NCBI GenBank assembly: GCA_031274525.1
Contig: JAISQA010000065.1
Coordinates: 1 to 43,794, forward strand
DNA: 43,794 nucleotides
DNA from: Candidatus Margulisiibacteriota bacterium
GTDB taxonomy: Bacteria > Margulisbacteria > Termititenacia > Termititenacales > Termititenacaceae
Reading direction: 5' to 3'
Part shown: piece by piece, positions 28,499 through 37,341 of the stretch
How the letters are laid out: each line of letters opens with the position of its first letter
How positions within the stretch are numbered: the stretch's first letter is position 1
The notes under the pieces: model-generated
The model's input: only the letters and a program-made list of their open reading frames with translations
Told to the model about the DNA's origin: nothing
Database searches by the model: none
Made by a program: the position numbers and the translations under genes

Positions 28499-28670
28499 TG
28501 TCGCTAACGCGACACCCCTCTGCCGCTTTCAGCGGCATCTCCCCTTGTTAAGGGGAGATAACCCGTCTTTTGCAACGCTCCTGCTGGCTCCGCGCGATGA
28601 GCGGTGGACACATCGGCTCCGCTCGGTGTCCGTATCGCTCAGTCGCTCGTCGAGCGGAGTCGAGACGAGC
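28499..28670. repeat. Cluster of five consecutive hairpins upstream of the lipoprotein gene
   Basis: TGTCGC-taac-GCGACA; TGCCGC-tttca-GCGGCA; ATCTCCCCTT-gtt-AAGGGGAGAT; GGACAC...GTGTCC; GCTCGTC...GACGAGC. Confidence 0.75.
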
Positions 28671-28752
28671 CTTTATGTCAGGCAGGAAAAATTCGTATCG
28701 AGATCAAGAAACGGTGGAAATGTTAGATTTTTAGCGTACCTGCGCCAAATTC

Positions 28753-28768
28753 GGGGGGGGGGGGGGGG
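28753..28768 (+). repeat. G16 homopolymer
   Basis: 16 consecutive G in the given sequence, flanked by inverted repeat TTTAGCGTA (28730-28738) / TACGCTAAA (28790-28798). Confidence 0.85.
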
Positions 28769-28913
28769 TAAATAAAAATCTATTTAACATACGCTAAATT
28801 ATAGCATATTTTGCTTTATTTTACTTTGAAAAGCAGTCAAGCGTTAAATATCATAAACCCGGTTATTTATTTAGATTAAAATAATTATTATTTAGGAATT
28901 ATTCTAGCTGGGA

Positions 28914-29306
28914 TTATTTTGTCAGCTTTACGACCAGCAGTTTTACCTGCTTAACTGCTTTTACATAATCATTTATTTCTTTTTTGGATGGCTCATATTC
29001 TTCGCCCGGATAGCGGGGATTGACTGCATATAATTTTATATCGGCTATGATATTCCGATCCAAAATCTTAAATGCTCTTTCTTTTTGCAAACAAAGCGCC
29101 AGTAATATGCTCAAGTCATGCGTCTTAGTAAAAGCCACCTCATTAAAACCAAGAAAAGCCTTCAGGTATTTCTCAATGGCCTGCTGGCAATGAAAAGCTA
29201 TTGCTGAAGCCGGCGCAGATTTATTTCTGCCCAATATGTTAATAACTTTTAGGTCTATTTCTGCTTTGTCCAGCCATTGCTTCAATAAAACTGCTTTATA
29301 ATTCAC
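28914..29306 (-). CDS. HEPN domain protein
   Basis: AFHCQQAIEKYLKAFLGFNEVAFTKTHDLSILL, NPRYPGEEYEP; 4-nt overlap with the upstream nucleotidyltransferase. Confidence 0.88.
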   Translation of the reverse strand: MNYKAVLLKQWLDKAEIDLKVINILGRNKSAPASAIAFHCQQAIEKYLKAFLGFNEVAFTKTHDLSILLALCLQKERAFKILDRNIIADIKLYAVNPRYPGEEYEPSKKEINDYVKAVKQVKLLVVKLTK

Positions 29307-29623
29307 AGCGCAAGGCCTTCTTTATCTGCGGCATAGGAAATAGTATTCAGCATATTTTTTTCCCAGGAAAAAGTTTTTTTATCTTTAATAATAATATCTA
29401 ATGGATATAAAAAATTATCATGAAATTTTAGGCTCAGGTTTCTCTTTACTTCCATAGTTTTGCGCGGCGGAATTTTCTTGTCAGAAACAATAAGAAAATC
29501 CCAATCACTGTCTTTGGTGTAATCTTTGCGGGCTCTGCTGCCGAACAAATATATCTGCGGATTATCCAGTTCTTCTTCAGAAACCAGTTTTTTGAATAAT
29601 TTCAAAACGGCGGCCTTGCTCAT
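29303..29623 (-). CDS. Minimal nucleotidyltransferase (MNT) domain protein
   Basis: YLFGSRARKDYTKDSDWDFLIV (GSx10DxD). Confidence 0.9.
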   Translation of the reverse strand: MSKAAVLKLFKKLVSEEELDNPQIYLFGSRARKDYTKDSDWDFLIVSDKKIPPRKTMEVKRNLSLKFHDNFLYPLDIIIKDKKTFSWEKNMLNTISYAADKEGLAL

Positions 29624-29670
29624 ATTATTATTATACTATCTGCTTAATCCGTTCGCCAGCGCCGGCCGCT

Positions 29671-32313
29671 TTAGCGTTGCCGGAACGCGTCCGTCAGCAG
29701 CCTGAACACCGGCGTGAAGAGCGAGCAGATCAAGACCGCCCAGAGCGCATAATAATTTTCCAAAGGCTCCGTGCCAAACAGAATATTCAGGGCCGGGACA
29801 TAAACGATCGCCCAGGTCAGCGCCAGATTGAGGACAAAAAACAGCTTGAGCATAAAATTGGGCGCGGTGAATTTGCGCAGCGCACTGCCGTCGCGCAGGA
29901 CAAAGGCATAGAGCTGGGGGCTGAGCAGGGCAATGATAAAAGCCGCGGTCTGCGCCTGCGCCGCCGCGCCGCCGCTCACCAGCCACGCCGCCAGAAAACC
30001 CAGCACAATCATCAGGCCGAAAATAATCCCGTCCAGAAACATTTTTTGGCGTTCCTGCTTATTGATCAGCGGCTCGCTCAAACCGCTGGGCTTGCGCCGC
30101 ATGATCTCCGGGCCCGCGCCGTCCGTGCTGATCGCCACCGAAGGCAGGGATTCCATAATGACATTCGACCAGAGTATCTGCAAAGGCAGCAGCGGCACGG
30201 GCAGGCCGAAGAGCGGCAGACTGAGGATAGCCAGCACTTTGCCGATATTATTTGTAATCAGATAGATAATTAGCTTCTTGAGATTATGGTAGACGGTGCG
30301 GCCCTCGCGCACGGCCTGCACTATGGTCGAGAAATTATCGTCGGTCAGAATAATATCCGCCGCTTCCTGCGCCACCTGCGTGCCGGCTTTGCCCATGGCG
30401 ATGCCCACATCGGCTTTTTTGAGCGCCGGTGCGTCATTCACGCCGTCACCGGTCATCGCCACGATATGCGCGTTAGCCTTGAGCGCGGCAACTATGTCCA
30501 GTTTGTCCAGCGGAGCCACGCGGGAATACACGCGCAGGCTCTCCACCCGGGAGGCCCGCTCTTCGTCCGTGTATTTTTCCCATTCCCGGCCTTCCACCGC
30601 CTGAGACAGCCGGGCGGCTATGCCCACATGCTCGGCGATCGAAAACCCGGTTTTCTTGCTGTCGCCGGTGATCATCACGACCTGTACGCCGGCCGCCTGT
30701 GCTTCCTGAATCACCTGCTTCACTTCGTCTTTGGGCGGGTCATAAATCACCGCCGCGCCGAGAAAAACACCCTGACTGCCCGGACTGGGCAGCGCGGTTC
30801 GGCCGGAAAATCTGGCAAAGCCGATCAAGCGGAAGCCTTTGGCCGCCTTCGCCGCCAGCTCCGGCCAAAACTGGCCGGGTTTTAGCGTATGGAATTTCTC
30901 GCCGTCAAACCAGCGGTCGCAAAGCGCCAGTATTTTCTCCGGCGCGCCTTTGAGATAGACTTCTGCGGTGTTATCGCTCTCCACCACTCTGGCGGCCGAA
31001 TACATCCGGTCGGAAGAAAACGGCAGAACATCTTTAACCTTGTGCGTTTTTAACAAAGTCTCCGCCTTGAAGCCGCTCAGATAAGCGGATTTCAGCAGCG
31101 CGGTCTCGGTCGGGTCGCCGATCTCCTGAATGATCGTGCCGTCTTTTTCGACCAGCTGCGCCGTGGACGCGGTGAGCGCCGCCTCAAAAATATCATTGAT
31201 AAGCCGCGCGCCGCTGTCCGCCAGCAGCGCCAGAATCTCCGAGCTGCTGTAGTAGCGGCCCTTGAGGAAATATTCTTTGACCGTCATCACATGCTGGGTG
31301 ATCGTGCCGGTCTTGTCCGTACAGATGTAGTCCACATTGCCCAGCGTCTCGACCGAAGTCAGTTTTTTGACAATGACGGATTTTTTCGCCAGCCGCTCCA
31401 CGGCCAGAGACAGGGCGATGGAGATCGAGGCCGGTAGTCCTTCGGGGAAAACGGAGACGATGATGCTGATAGCAATGAGCAGTGTGCGGTGCCAGGCCGC
31501 CACCCCGCCGCGCCAGAAACCAAAAACCAGCACCGCCGCCGCGGAAAATAAAGCCGCTTTGACCAAAAAATTAGTTTCCCGGGCCAGCTTCTGCTGCAGC
31601 GGCGTGCGCTCTTCCTGCGCCGCGGCAATATTCTGCGCGATCAAGCCCATTTGCGTCGCAGCGCCAGTGGCAAAAACCAGCGCCTGTCCCGCGCCGTTCA
31701 AAACCCGGCTGCCGGAAAACAAAAGATTGCTCAGCTCGTACAGTTTTTTATCGCCTTTAAACCCGCCGGGCTTTTTGTCTACCGGCTTGCTCTCGCCGGT
31801 CAGATGCGCTTCGTCCAGCAGAATGTCCTGCCCGGCTATCAGCCGGCAGTCCGCCGGAATAATGTCCCCGGCTTCAAAAGCCAGCACATCGCCGGGCACC
31901 AGCCTGTTGGCCGCGATGATCTCCAGCCGGCCGCCGCGCAGCACCTTAGCCTGCGGCGACAGCATTTTTTGCAGAGCGGCCACCGCATTTTCCGCTTTGC
32001 TGTCCTGCGCCAGGCCGACAACCGTGTTGATCGCGATAACGCCGAGTATCGCAATGCCTTCTATATAATCCTGAATAAACAGCGAGAGCGCCGAAGCGGC
32101 CAGCAAAACCAGAATGATCGGCTCGCTCAAGGACTTGAAAATTTTAAGCCAGAGGCTGTCCCGCCGGCGCGCGGACAGCTCATTCAGCCCGTAAAACGGC
32201 AACGCCTGCGCGGACGCTTCCTCGCTCAAGCCCTGCGCCGTGGTGCCCAGTGTCTTGTACAGAATATTCAAACTCTGGCTGTAGGCCTCCCTAAGTTTCA
32301 CTTTTGCGAGCAT
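29671..32313 (-). CDS. P-type cation-transporting ATPase (P2A-like)
   Basis: CTDKTGTIT, MITGDS, MTGDGVNDAPALKKADVGIAMG; start at MLAKVKLREAY with RBS ggagg, overlapping rpoN. Confidence 0.93.
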   Translation of the reverse strand: MLAKVKLREAYSQSLNILYKTLGTTAQGLSEEASAQALPFYGLNELSARRRDSLWLKIFKSLSEPIILVLLAASALSLFIQDYIEGIAILGVIAINTVVGLAQDSKAENAVAALQKMLSPQAKVLRGGRLEIIAANRLVPGDVLAFEAGDIIPADCRLIAGQDILLDEAHLTGESKPVDKKPGGFKGDKKLYELSNLLFSGSRVLNGAGQALVFATGAATQMGLIAQNIAAAQEERTPLQQKLARETNFLVKAALFSAAAVLVFGFWRGGVAAWHRTLLIAISIIVSVFPEGLPASISIALSLAVERLAKKSVIVKKLTSVETLGNVDYICTDKTGTITQHVMTVKEYFLKGRYYSSSEILALLADSGARLINDIFEAALTASTAQLVEKDGTIIQEIGDPTETALLKSAYLSGFKAETLLKTHKVKDVLPFSSDRMYSAARVVESDNTAEVYLKGAPEKILALCDRWFDGEKFHTLKPGQFWPELAAKAAKGFRLIGFARFSGRTALPSPGSQGVFLGAAVIYDPPKDEVKQVIQEAQAAGVQVVMITGDSKKTGFSIAEHVGIAARLSQAVEGREWEKYTDEERASRVESLRVYSRVAPLDKLDIVAALKANAHIVAMTGDGVNDAPALKKADVGIAMGKAGTQVAQEAADIILTDDNFSTIVQAVREGRTVYHNLKKLIIYLITNNIGKVLAILSLPLFGLPVPLLPLQILWSNVIMESLPSVAISTDGAGPEIMRRKPSGLSEPLINKQERQKMFLDGIIFGLMIVLGFLAAWLVSGGAAAQAQTAAFIIALLSPQLYAFVLRDGSALRKFTAPNFMLKLFFVLNLALTWAIVYVPALNILFGTEPLENYYALWAVLICSLFTPVFRLLTDAFRQR

Positions 32314-33655
32314 AAGATGAGCCTCCCCCCAATTGCAATCTGTATTTTGTGATTGTCCGGCGTTTAATGTCAATACCGCGGTGCTCCTGCAGCCAGAGCG
32401 AAATTTTCTGATCGGACAGTTCGGGCTGTTCCCGCATTATCTTGATGAGCATGCCCTTGATCTGCATGGCCGTATAGCCGCGGAAATCGCGCGGACAGAG
32501 GTACTTGAGCGGGTACAGCCCCTGCGGCGTCTCCACATATTTGGTCGAGACCGCGCGGCTGATCGTCGAGGGATGCACGCCCACGCTCTGGGCCAGATTG
32601 TCCTGCTGCAGCGGTTTGAGCCAGTAATAGCCGTTGTCAAAAAAATCTTTCTGCGTTTTGGCGATGATATCCACGATATTCTGCACAGTCTGATAACGTT
32701 TTTGCAGATTTTCGATAAAGAGCCTGGCCGCCAGCACGCGCTCTTTGAGATAGGCTCTGGTCTGCGCGTCGGCGTCGGGATTGTCCAGCATTTGCAGATA
32801 CTGGCCGCTGATCCTGAGCTGCGGCCCTTTGTCCGCTTCCAGATTGACCACGTTAAAGGCGTTTTTGCCGGCCTTCTCGATGACAAACGAGGGGATCACC
32901 GTCTGCACGCGGTCATCGCTCTTGAAAGCGTTGCCCGGCAGGGGATTGAGATTTTTCTCGATAAAATCATTGATATACTGCACGCCCTCTAAATCTAAAT
33001 CCAGATCCTCGGCCACCGCCGCAAAATCTTTTTTGGCCAGATCGTCCAGATGATATTTGATGACATCGTGCATGACCTGCCGCAGCTGCTCCGCTTCGAA
33101 ATTATACTCGCGCACCTGAATCAGCAGACATTCTTTGAGATTGCGCGCGCCCACGCCGTCCGGCTCAAAAGACTGGATCACCGTCAGAATATTGTCCACC
33201 CGGACTTTGGGCAGCCCGGTGCTGGTCATTATTTCCTCGCGCACCGCTGGATAGTTTTCGATATAGCCGCGCTCGTCGATCGCGTCGATCAAAAATTCCG
33301 CGACTTTGGCGTCCGCGGCCGCAAAATCTTCCAGCCGCGCCTGCTGCAATAAATGTTCTTTGAGCGACGGGCCGCGCGCTTTTAATTCCCGGTCCGGCTT
33401 GGTTTCGTCATAGCCGGTCATACTCCGCTCGCCGGAATGGGTCAGCGTCCGCGCGTACCGCAAAAGCTCATCCTGTTTGGCCAGCTCCAGCGCGGGGTTC
33501 TCGGTGACTTCTTTATTTATGGATTCCAGCAAATCCTGATACGGCAGATGCAGGGTCTTCAGGAGCTGCAGCATCCGCGGATTGAGCACCATTTTGAGCT
33601 GCTGGGAGAGCGTCAGAGAATGAGTAAGGGAAAGTTTGGGCGTATACGCAGGCAT
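32291..33655 (-). CDS. rpoN: RNA polymerase sigma-54 factor
   Basis: LSLTHSLTLSQQLKMVLNPRMLQLLKTL, core-binding domain, C-terminal RRTITKYRLQLG RpoN box. Confidence 0.95.
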   Translation of the reverse strand: MPAYTPKLSLTHSLTLSQQLKMVLNPRMLQLLKTLHLPYQDLLESINKEVTENPALELAKQDELLRYARTLTHSGERSMTGYDETKPDRELKARGPSLKEHLLQQARLEDFAAADAKVAEFLIDAIDERGYIENYPAVREEIMTSTGLPKVRVDNILTVIQSFEPDGVGARNLKECLLIQVREYNFEAEQLRQVMHDVIKYHLDDLAKKDFAAVAEDLDLDLEGVQYINDFIEKNLNPLPGNAFKSDDRVQTVIPSFVIEKAGKNAFNVVNLEADKGPQLRISGQYLQMLDNPDADAQTRAYLKERVLAARLFIENLQKRYQTVQNIVDIIAKTQKDFFDNGYYWLKPLQQDNLAQSVGVHPSTISRAVSTKYVETPQGLYPLKYLCPRDFRGYTAMQIKGMLIKIMREQPELSDQKISLWLQEHRGIDIKRRTITKYRLQLGGGSSYARKSET

Positions 33656-33870
33656 ATAATAATTTTATATTATACAGTAAACGGAAACAATAGCGCGAAT
33701 ATTTTTTACCCCCGCTCCGGTAATTTTTCCAAAACGGAGTAAAGGCTTTACTTTCGCACAGGCTGGCCCTGCGCAGCTGCGCGAATATTTTGTTTCGCAC
33801 GCCATAGATATGTTCCGTCCCCCGCGCCGCAAAAGCGCTGCATACAGCAGGGAGCAGACTTTTGCAGGGG

Positions 33871-34182
33871 TTATTCCAGCAAAAAATCAATGATGTTTCG
33901 TTTCTCTATACCATCATGGTTCTCGGGCAGGTCGTCCAGGGTAAGCACTGTTTTCCGGTAATGATCGTGCAGTTTTTGCAGCGGCCCAAATTCTCTGGCA
34001 AATATTTCCGGCGTATTAACCGTCTGGGCGACCTGGTAATAACTCAGCCCTCTGGCGCCGCTGGCTACAAAATCAATTTCTTTATTGTCCGCTTTGCCGC
34101 TCTGCCATTCTGCGCCTCTTTTCGCGTAAATTCGGGCTCGTAAAGTTTTTATAGTATATAATAAAAACTCTATGATTTTCAA
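33871..34182 (-). pseudogene. C-terminal remnant of an AAA/DUF4143-type ATPase
   Basis: GKADNKEIDFVASGARGLSYYQVAQTVNTPEIFAREFGPLQKLHDHYRKTVLTLDD resembles the DUF4143 C-terminus; no ATPase domain upstream. Confidence 0.65.
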
Positions 34183-34258
34183 TACTTTTTAGCCTGTAAA
34201 ATAAACATGCCGCGTACCGACGGCAGGGGGTTCCGGGTATAGCCTGAGCGCTTCCGCC

Positions 34259-35938
34259 CTACCCTACAGTCACCGGGTCAGTCCGGTAGGATTTTTGCAG
34301 ATATTCTTTACACATGCGGTGCGTGTTGAAAAAACTGGCATTTTGTGCGATCGCATTTTTCATAACAGCCTGCCACTTCGCTTTATCATTATAGTAGGTC
34401 GGGAGCAAAACTTCTTCCAGCTTGGCGTACAGGTCGCGCACATCCTCGTCATTGCTGTTCTCGACCAGCACATTCTCGACAGCCTGCGGGCCGATCGCCC
34501 AGCCGGTGACATTTTCGACGCAGCCCTCGATCCACCAGCCGTCCAGCACGGAGAAATTCGGCACGGCGTTGTGCACGGCTTTCATGCCGGAAGTGCCGCT
34601 GGCCTCGCGCGGCCGGATAGGATTGTTGAGCCAGACATCCACGCCGGCGGTGAGCAGAGCCCCCAGCCGCATATCATAATTTGCCAGAAAAACCACCTGT
34701 AGCTTATTTTCGAGCCGGAGTTTTTGGGCCAGCGTAAAGATCCGCCGGATGACTTCTTTGCCCGGGGCATCCTGCGGATGCGCTTTGCCGGCAAAAACAA
34801 ACTGGACTTTACCGCCGCAGATGCGCACGAGTTTTTCGATATCCGTGAAAAGCAGATCGCCGCGTTTGTACGTGGCCGCGCGGCGGGCAAAACCAATAGT
34901 CAAAATATCCGGTTTATATTCCGCGCCGGTCTCTTCTTTTATATACGCCAGTAATTTATTTTTTTCTGTCAGATGCGCCGCCTGAATCTCCGCATCCGGG
35001 ATCTTCGCGGCCTCCGCCAGACGCTCCGGCTCCCGCCGCCATTCCGGGATATATTTATCATACAGCGCCTGAAAAGCGGGCGCCGTCCAGGTCACGGAAT
35101 GTACGCCGTTGGTAATCGCGTCTATCGCAAAGTCCGGGAACATCCGCCGCGAGACTTCGCCGTGCTTCTGCGCCACGCCGTTGGCATAACGGCTCATATG
35201 CAGGGCGAGGACGGTCATATTCAGGCGGTCGCGGCCGGCAATATCTTTGATATGCCAGGGGGTGTAGGTGCCCATGACTCTCTGCACCAGCGCATAGTCA
35301 AACTCATCATGCCCGGCCGGCACCGGCGTGTGCGTGGTAAACACACAATGCCTGCGCACCGCCGCGTCCTGCCAGTCCAGCCGCGCCAGCAGCTCCAGCG
35401 TCAGAAAAGCCGCGTGGCCTTCGTTCATATGATAGGTTTTCAAATCCCGGTAGCCCAGTAAATCCAGCATTTTGGCTCCGCCGAGGCCCAAAACCGCCTC
35501 CTGATGAATACGCATACTGCTGTCGCCGCTGTACAGCTGCTGGGTGATCACCCGGTCTTCCGGGTAATTTTCCATTAGATTGGTGTCCAGAAAAATCACC
35601 GGCACAATATGGCCGGTCACGCCTTTTTGCTCATAAAGCCAGGCCTGTACCCAGACGGAATGGTTATCCAGACACAATTCCAGCTTTTGCGGCAATAAGC
35701 GCATCGTCCGCTGCGGATCCCAGTTTACCAGACTTTCCAGCTGCGTGCCGTGCGCGTCGAGTTTTTGCGCGAAATAGCCGTTGTTATAAATCAGCGTGAC
35801 CGCGACAACCGGCGCCTCCAGATCCGCAAAGGACTTGATTGTGTCGCCGGCCAGCACACCCAGCCCGCCCGAAAAAGTCGGTATGTCATTGCGCAGGGCT
35901 ATCTCCATAGAAAAATAAGCGGTCTCAATTTTAGACAC
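34259..35938 (-). CDS. Alpha-glucan phosphorylase (short form)
   Basis: [68 protein letters not shown]. Confidence 0.93.
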   Translation of the reverse strand: MSKIETAYFSMEIALRNDIPTFSGGLGVLAGDTIKSFADLEAPVVAVTLIYNNGYFAQKLDAHGTQLESLVNWDPQRTMRLLPQKLELCLDNHSVWVQAWLYEQKGVTGHIVPVIFLDTNLMENYPEDRVITQQLYSGDSSMRIHQEAVLGLGGAKMLDLLGYRDLKTYHMNEGHAAFLTLELLARLDWQDAAVRRHCVFTTHTPVPAGHDEFDYALVQRVMGTYTPWHIKDIAGRDRLNMTVLALHMSRYANGVAQKHGEVSRRMFPDFAIDAITNGVHSVTWTAPAFQALYDKYIPEWRREPERLAEAAKIPDAEIQAAHLTEKNKLLAYIKEETGAEYKPDILTIGFARRAATYKRGDLLFTDIEKLVRICGGKVQFVFAGKAHPQDAPGKEVIRRIFTLAQKLRLENKLQVVFLANYDMRLGALLTAGVDVWLNNPIRPREASGTSGMKAVHNAVPNFSVLDGWWIEGCVENVTGWAIGPQAVENVLVENSNDEDVRDLYAKLEEVLLPTYYNDKAKWQAVMKNAIAQNASFFNTHRMCKEYLQKSYRTDPVTVG

Positions 35939-36192
35939 AAAAACTCCCCCTATAACAATATATACTATTATAGTTTAAGCGCGCCAAAAATTAAATAAGC
36001 AGATCAGGATGTTGTAAAATTAACTGTGTAAATATTTAATCCAGGCAGGACAAATATATTTTCCTTGCGCGCTATTGCGCAGCACGGCGCGCTTCTCCAA
36101 AATATTCGCTCCGCTGCAACATTTTCTTTTTCCCCTCTAGCAAGCAGCAGACCTTGCCGCCATTCTTGTTTGTTAGACTGGCCGGTCGTTCC

Positions 36193-37341
36193 TTACATTA
36201 GTTTCAGATAGCCCAGGTCTTCAATTATTGCCTGTTCTTCCGGCGGCAGATCATCTATATCGTAAAACATTCTCCGCCGGGCCGGCGCCGGGACTTGCCC
36301 GGCAGGAGAGGGCTCTGCTTCTGCTGCGGCATCCTCTGCTTCCTCCTCCGGCGCGGGTTCAGGGATCGCCGCGGCTTCCGCCTGCACAGCATCGAATATT
36401 TCCGCCTGTTCAGCGGCGGGCAGTTCGTCCCCGCCAAAGCGATACCCCAGCGTGAAATAATGCGTTATGTTTTCCGCCAGCTCGTCCCCGGGGTTATAAG
36501 CGTAGTCAAAGGTCAACCCGCCTAAATTCAGCCCCAGGCCCGCGGCAGGTTTTAATTGCCGCACCATTGTCTCATCCTGCCAGAAGCTGCTCTGCACAAA
36601 ACCGCCGCGCAGGGTCAGCAAATCCGCCAGCAGCCATTCCAGCCCGCCGCTCCAGCGCTCTCCGCCGCTCTCCAGACAAAGATCGGAGTATAAATTTAAG
36701 CGCTTCTCCGCGCCAAAGACGCTGTAACCCACCCCCAGGCCGCCGACCACGGGGAATAATTCCTGCGCGCCGTCCGCCCAGCGCAGCGCCGCAAAAGAAA
36801 TATTCGTCACTTCTCCCCCAAAGCGCCAGTATTCATTCAAGCGGTACAGGGCGCCCAGATCCAGACTGTAGCCTTTGGCGCTGTCTATGCCCGCCATAAT
36901 CCGGCTGGTGTATTTCAGGCGCAGACCGAGATTGACACGGCCCAGCTCCCGCGCGTATGTCCCGTAAACGGTCGAGTCACTGTAGCCGATCTTGCCGCCG
37001 ATCAGATTGTTGTCCTCGTCCCGCTGGTAGCCCGCGCTGTCCTGCACGGTCAGAAAACCCAGGCCCCAGCCATTCTGGGCATAGGCCGCGGAGAGATAAT
37101 TTATTTCGTTGATCAACTTAAACACCGTCAGCGCCGCCCGCGGCCCGGTCACCGCGGCAAAGTTCTGGAAAACCGGACTGCCGCTGTCCCCGCTCCCCAG
37201 ATACGCTCCGCCGCGCCCCATAGCCTCCGCGCCGATCAGCAGGCTTTCCACGCCGTAAGCCTCTTTGGGCCCGGCCAAAGCACAGGCCCACAGCAGCGGT
37301 AAAAATAAGCAGAACAAATTCTTTTTAAGCGTTTTAATCAT
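36193..37341 (-). CDS. PorV/UPF0164-like outer-membrane beta-barrel protein
   Basis: Signal peptide; GAEAMGRGGAYLGSGDSGSPVFQNFA, YALGLGYRF-type strands; start MIKTLKK with RBS ggagg. Confidence 0.8.
   Translation of the reverse strand: MIKTLKKNLFCLFLPLLWACALAGPKEAYGVESLLIGAEAMGRGGAYLGSGDSGSPVFQNFAAVTGPRAALTVFKLINEINYLSAAYAQNGWGLGFLTVQDSAGYQRDEDNNLIGGKIGYSDSTVYGTYARELGRVNLGLRLKYTSRIMAGIDSAKGYSLDLGALYRLNEYWRFGGEVTNISFAALRWADGAQELFPVVGGLGVGYSVFGAEKRLNLYSDLCLESGGERWSGGLEWLLADLLTLRGGFVQSSFWQDETMVRQLKPAAGLGLNLGGLTFDYAYNPGDELAENITHYFTLGYRFGGDELPAAEQAEIFDAVQAEAAAIPEPAPEEEAEDAAAEAEPSPAGQVPAPARRRMFYDIDDLPPEEQAIIEDLGYLKLM

Noticed and set aside
29636-29986. 116-aa minus-strand ORF
   Set aside because: Alternative frame of the C-terminal end of the P-type ATPase.
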